Shown here: piece after piece, positions 61,442-64,000 of the stretch
Numbering within the stretch: the first letter of the stretch is position 1
How the letters are laid out: every line of letters starts with the position of its first letter
Assembly (NCBI RefSeq): GCF_003663885.1
Contig: NZ_RCCE01000005.1
Location: 248,001 to 312,000 of the forward strand
Direction: 5' to 3'
Length of the DNA stretch: 64,000 nucleotides
From: Litoreibacter meonggei
GTDB lineage: Bacteria; Pseudomonadota; Alphaproteobacteria; Rhodobacterales; Rhodobacteraceae
Position numbers and translations under genes: made by a program
The notes under the pieces: model-generated
Databases searched by the model: none
Seen by the model: only the letters and a program-made list of their open reading frames with translations
What the model was told of the DNA's origin: nothing

Positions 61442-62685
61442 CCGACTTCCCCACCGCCGCTCGCGCGGCTTGCGACGCGATGCGCTCGTTGTTTGATGCC
61501 ACGCCGCTGCAACACAACGACTATTTGTCAGATCTGTACGACGCACAAATTTACCTGAAGCGCGAAGACCTGTCGCCGGTGCGGTCCTACAAGATTCGCG
61601 GGGCGTTTAACGCCATGTCGAAGCGGCGCAAAAGCCACCCTGACCAACGCAATTTCGTCTGCGCCAGTGCTGGGAACCACGCACAGGGTTTCGCCTTTGC
61701 CTGCCGCCATTTCGGCGTCACGGGCGAGGTGTTCATGCCGATCACCACACCGCAGCAAAAAATCGAGAAGACTCGCGCCTTTGGTGGCGAGTTCGTGAAA
61801 ATCCGACTGACCGGTGACTATTTCGACCAGACCCTGAGCGCCGCGCAAGATCATTGCGCCGAAATTGGTGCACACTTTCTGTCCCCCTTTGACGACCCCG
61901 ATGTCATCCTGGGCCAGGCCTCGGTCGCTGTCGAAATTGAAGCCGTTATGCCGAAGATGCCGGATATGCTGCTGCTGCCCGTAGGCGGCGGCGGGTTGTC
62001 TGCCGGGGTCACCCGCTATTTCGACGAGGTCGGTGCCGACATCTCGTTCCGCTATGTGGAGCCCGCAGGCGGCGCGTCTTTGGCCGCCGCTTTGGCTAAA
62101 GGGAAACCTGTAAACCTGCCCCAAATAGACACCTTCGTTGACGGCGCGGCGGTCGCGCAGGTTGGGCAGCACACCTTTAAAGTGCTGAAGCATGTCGACC
62201 CAAGCCACGTTCTAATGGCCCCCGAGAACCGCATCTGTGGTACAATGCTACGGATGCTAAACGTTGAAGGCATCGTGCTGGAACCAGCCGGTGCGTTGGT
62301 CATCGACGCACTGGACGAGCTGGCGGACGAGATCAAAGGCAAAACCGTGGTTTGCGTGACCTCTGGCGGGAATTTCGATTTCGAGCGCCTGCCCGAAGTC
62401 AAAGAGCGCGCCCAGCGCTACGCTGGCTTGAAAAAATACCTGATCTTGCGGATGCCACAGCGCCCGGGCGCGTTGAAGGACTTCCTGGCTCTGCTTGGTC
62501 CTGACGATGATATCGCCCGTTTTGAGTATCTTAAAAAATCCGCCCGAAACTTCGGCTCGGTTCTGATCGGAATCGAAACCAAAGACGCCGATGCCTTTGC
62601 ACGCCTGTTCCAGTCCATGACCGATGGCGGGTTCGAGCATCGGGACATCACCAATGACGACGTGCTGGCGGATTTCCTGATCTAG
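61438..62685 (+). CDS. ilvA: threonine ammonia-lyase (threonine dehydratase)
   Basis: The 415-residue PLP enzyme has IYLKREDLSPVRSYKIRGAF, with the PLP lysine near residue 52, VCASAGNHAQGFAFACRHFG, LLLPVGGGGLSAGVTRYFDE, and a C-terminal ACT-like regulatory part (YLILRMPQRPGALKDFLALL). It deaminates threonine to 2-oxobutyrate for isoleucine synthesis and should be feedback-sensitive through the C-terminal domain. It overlaps the membrane-protein stop; its TAG lies inside a CTAG shared with the convergent Hpt gene. Confidence 0.96.
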   Translation: MTDFPTAARAACDAMRSLFDATPLQHNDYLSDLYDAQIYLKREDLSPVRSYKIRGAFNAMSKRRKSHPDQRNFVCASAGNHAQGFAFACRHFGVTGEVFMPITTPQQKIEKTRAFGGEFVKIRLTGDYFDQTLSAAQDHCAEIGAHFLSPFDDPDVILGQASVAVEIEAVMPKMPDMLLLPVGGGGLSAGVTRYFDEVGADISFRYVEPAGGASLAAALAKGKPVNLPQIDTFVDGAAVAQVGQHTFKVLKHVDPSHVLMAPENRICGTMLRMLNVEGIVLEPAGALVIDALDELADEIKGKTVVCVTSGGNFDFERLPEVKERAQRYAGLKKYLILRMPQRPGALKDFLALLGPDDDIARFEYLKKSARNFGSVLIGIETKDADAFARLFQSMTDGGFEHRDITNDDVLADFLI

Positions 62686-62984
62686 TCCTGCAAGCCTTCT
62701 AAAAACACGGATTTCGACTGTTGGTATAGCGTTAACAAATCACCGAGTTGCGCAACGTCGGGCGTATTTTCCATCTCGTCGCATAGGGCGCGAAAACTCT
62801 CGAACCCAAGATTGGCGGCGCTGCCTTTCAGGAAGTGAAGACCGGCGGCGAATGCGTCCGGTGTCTGGCAGGACAGCTCCGCCAGTTTTTCCTCCACCTC
62901 GTCCAAGAACAGACTGGTGATTTCGTAAAAATCATCCTCGCCCAAATCGTCTTTCAACTCATTTACTCGTGCCCAATTCAACAT
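62682..62984 (-). CDS. Hpt domain phosphotransfer protein
   Basis: The 100-residue protein is a single histidine-phosphotransfer four-helix bundle: VNELKDDLGEDDFYEITSLF, LDEVEEKLAEL, and AAGLHFLKGSAANLGFESFR, in which the His of HFLKGSAANLG is the phospho-acceptor. It should shuttle phosphate between a hybrid kinase and a response regulator. ATG 62984 follows GGGA. It diverges from the receiver-phosphatase gene at 63119, the most likely partner. Confidence 0.9.
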   Translation of the reverse strand: MLNWARVNELKDDLGEDDFYEITSLFLDEVEEKLAELSCQTPDAFAAGLHFLKGSAANLGFESFRALCDEMENTPDVAQLGDLLTLYQQSKSVFLEGLQD

Positions 62985-63118
62985 TTCGAAAATCCCACGT
63001 GCAAAATTGATAGCGCCAAGCTGCTGGCCGGAGATTAAGGATTGGTGACTGCTCGAATTGTAATCAATCAAATTTGAACATTCACGTCCCCTTAAGCTTC
63101 CCGCCATTCTGTGCGGAC

Positions 63119-64000
63119 ATGTTACGTAAAAATTCTTCGGCATTTGCCGCGCCCCCCACGCACCAAATCGACGCCCTTGATTGGGAAGACGGCAGCGATA
63201 CAAACCCTGCGTTTCCACAGCGGGTTCTGGTCGTCGATGACAGCCGCATGCAGCGGCGGCTGCTCTCTGCCAACCTGCGAAAATGGGGCTACGAGGTGCT
63301 GGAGGCAGAATCGGGCGTTGAAGGGCTTGCCCTGTGCGAAAAACATGACGTGTCGCTTATCCTCAGCGACTGGATGATGCCCGGTATGTCGGGGCCGGAA
63401 TTTTGCCGCGCTTTTCGCAGCATGGCACAAGATGGCTATGGCTATTTCATCTTGCTGACCAGCAAAGGCGGTAGCGGCGAAATCGCTGAAGGCTTGAATT
63501 CCGGCGCGGATGATTTTCTGACCAAGCCAGTGAATTCGGGCGAGTTGCGTGCGCGACTGCGCGCCGGTGAGCGGGTCTTGCAAATGCAGGCCGCGCTGAT
63601 CGACAAGAACGACATCGTCAACACCGCGCTGAAACGGATCGAGACGCTCTATGACGCGCTCAATCACGATCTGTCGGAGGCGCGACACCTTCAGCAATCC
63701 CTTGTCCGCGAAACCGATATCGAGCTTCCGGAAGGCCGCATTGCGTTGAACCTGACACCCAGCGGCCATGTCGGTGGTGACCTTGTTGGGCAGTTCCGCG
63801 TGAATGACCATCAGATCGGGCTGTTCTCGCTTGATGTGTCCGGCCATGGCGTCACCTCCGCGCTGATGACGGCGCGGTTGGCGGGGTATTTAAGCGGGCT
63901 GACACCAAGTCAAAACATGGCGCTCAGCAAGCTCGATAATGGCGAATTCAGCGCCCGAGACCCTGCCGATACAGTTAGTGATCTGAATGAACTGCTGCTG
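63119..64000 (+). CDS. response regulator with PP2C/SpoIIE-type phosphatase output, partial
   Basis: The frame from ATG 63119 stays open to the window edge (294 codons). A receiver domain spans residues 35-155: RVLVVDDSRMQRRLLSANLR, SLILSDWMMPGMSGPEF (phospho-Asp), ILLTSKGG and DDFLTKPVNSGELRARLRAG. A linker coiled segment (IDKNDIVNTALKRIETLYDA) leads to a SpoIIE/PP2C-like start: EARHLQQSLVRETDIELPEG, GHVGGDLVGQFRVNDHQIGL, FSLDVSGHGVTSALMTARL. Such proteins dephosphorylate anti-sigma-factor antagonists in partner-switching pathways. The C-terminus is outside the window. Confidence 0.9.
   Translation, partial: MLRKNSSAFAAPPTHQIDALDWEDGSDTNPAFPQRVLVVDDSRMQRRLLSANLRKWGYEVLEAESGVEGLALCEKHDVSLILSDWMMPGMSGPEFCRAFRSMAQDGYGYFILLTSKGGSGEIAEGLNSGADDFLTKPVNSGELRARLRAGERVLQMQAALIDKNDIVNTALKRIETLYDALNHDLSEARHLQQSLVRETDIELPEGRIALNLTPSGHVGGDLVGQFRVNDHQIGLFSLDVSGHGVTSALMTARLAGYLSGLTPSQNMALSKLDNGEFSARDPADTVSDLNELLL

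Noticed and set aside
1-64000. tRNA, rRNA, CRISPR arrays, insertion sequences, prophage or attachment sites
   Set aside because: None seen by eye on either strand: no transposase or integrase motifs, no regularly spaced repeats and no tRNA-like cloverleaf recognised. A covariance or repeat search was not possible.

Overview
The window looks like chromosomal DNA of a marine alphaproteobacterium of the Rhodobacterales (Roseobacter group). The support is moderately high GC, dense genes with many ATGA or GTGA start/stop overlaps, a hexameric tyrosine-coordinated haem protein (described from Silicibacter/Ruegeria pomeroyi), a Hint-family protein of the kind common in this order, and familiar alphaproteobacterial housekeeping genes. 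I see no rRNA, tRNA, CRISPR array, insertion sequence or phage module.

Layout. 1-12.9 kb: RidA tail, glycerophosphodiesterase, a peptidogalycan-type GNAT protein and phhB in one overlapping run, then a peroxiredoxin diverging from a ferredoxin-reductase-like flavoprotein with rsmD, an orphan TRAP binding protein, recQ, yaaA and a Tat-type FAD oxidoreductase with three unknown membrane proteins. 13.7-17.6 kb: a four-gene, fully overlapping cassette that I read as a type VI secretion cargo unit (accessory protein, C39-like cysteine-peptidase effector, periplasmic immunity candidate, DUF4123 adaptor) with no VgrG, Hcp or PAAR gene in sight. This is the most interesting system in the window. 17.5-21 kb: typA, a membrane-bound AraC regulator and a small lipoprotein.

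21-28.7 kb is an accessory, partly decayed stretch: a haem-protein operon facing a MarR regulator with a cysteine-rich tail, a frameshifted LuxR-hydrolase pseudogene, a TetR operon of small VOC and GFA-like proteins, and an ArsR/SRPBCC pseudogene. 28.7-33 kb: RNA ligase rtcB divergent from its sigma-54 activator rtcR, and a globin. 33-40.7 kb: an electrophile/quinone-defence group (pirin, an MhqO-MhqD fusion, FMN reductase, LtrA, a second MhqO, LysR), followed by a guanidine-II riboswitch controlling a gdx guanidinium exporter.

41-64 kb is mostly core metabolism and envelope: lytic transglycosylase, RNase R, dapE and dapD (lysine/peptidoglycan precursor), a degenerate Hint protein, LOG protein, PhyH dioxygenase, mepA, an MFS transporter, thioesterase, YggT, periplasmic MsrA, M48 protease, a DUF898 protein, a class IV aminotransferase with a sulfotransferase-like partner, argG, ilvA, and finally an Hpt protein divergent from a receiver/PP2C-type phosphatase that runs off the right edge. 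All functional calls are from reading motifs; no database search was run.
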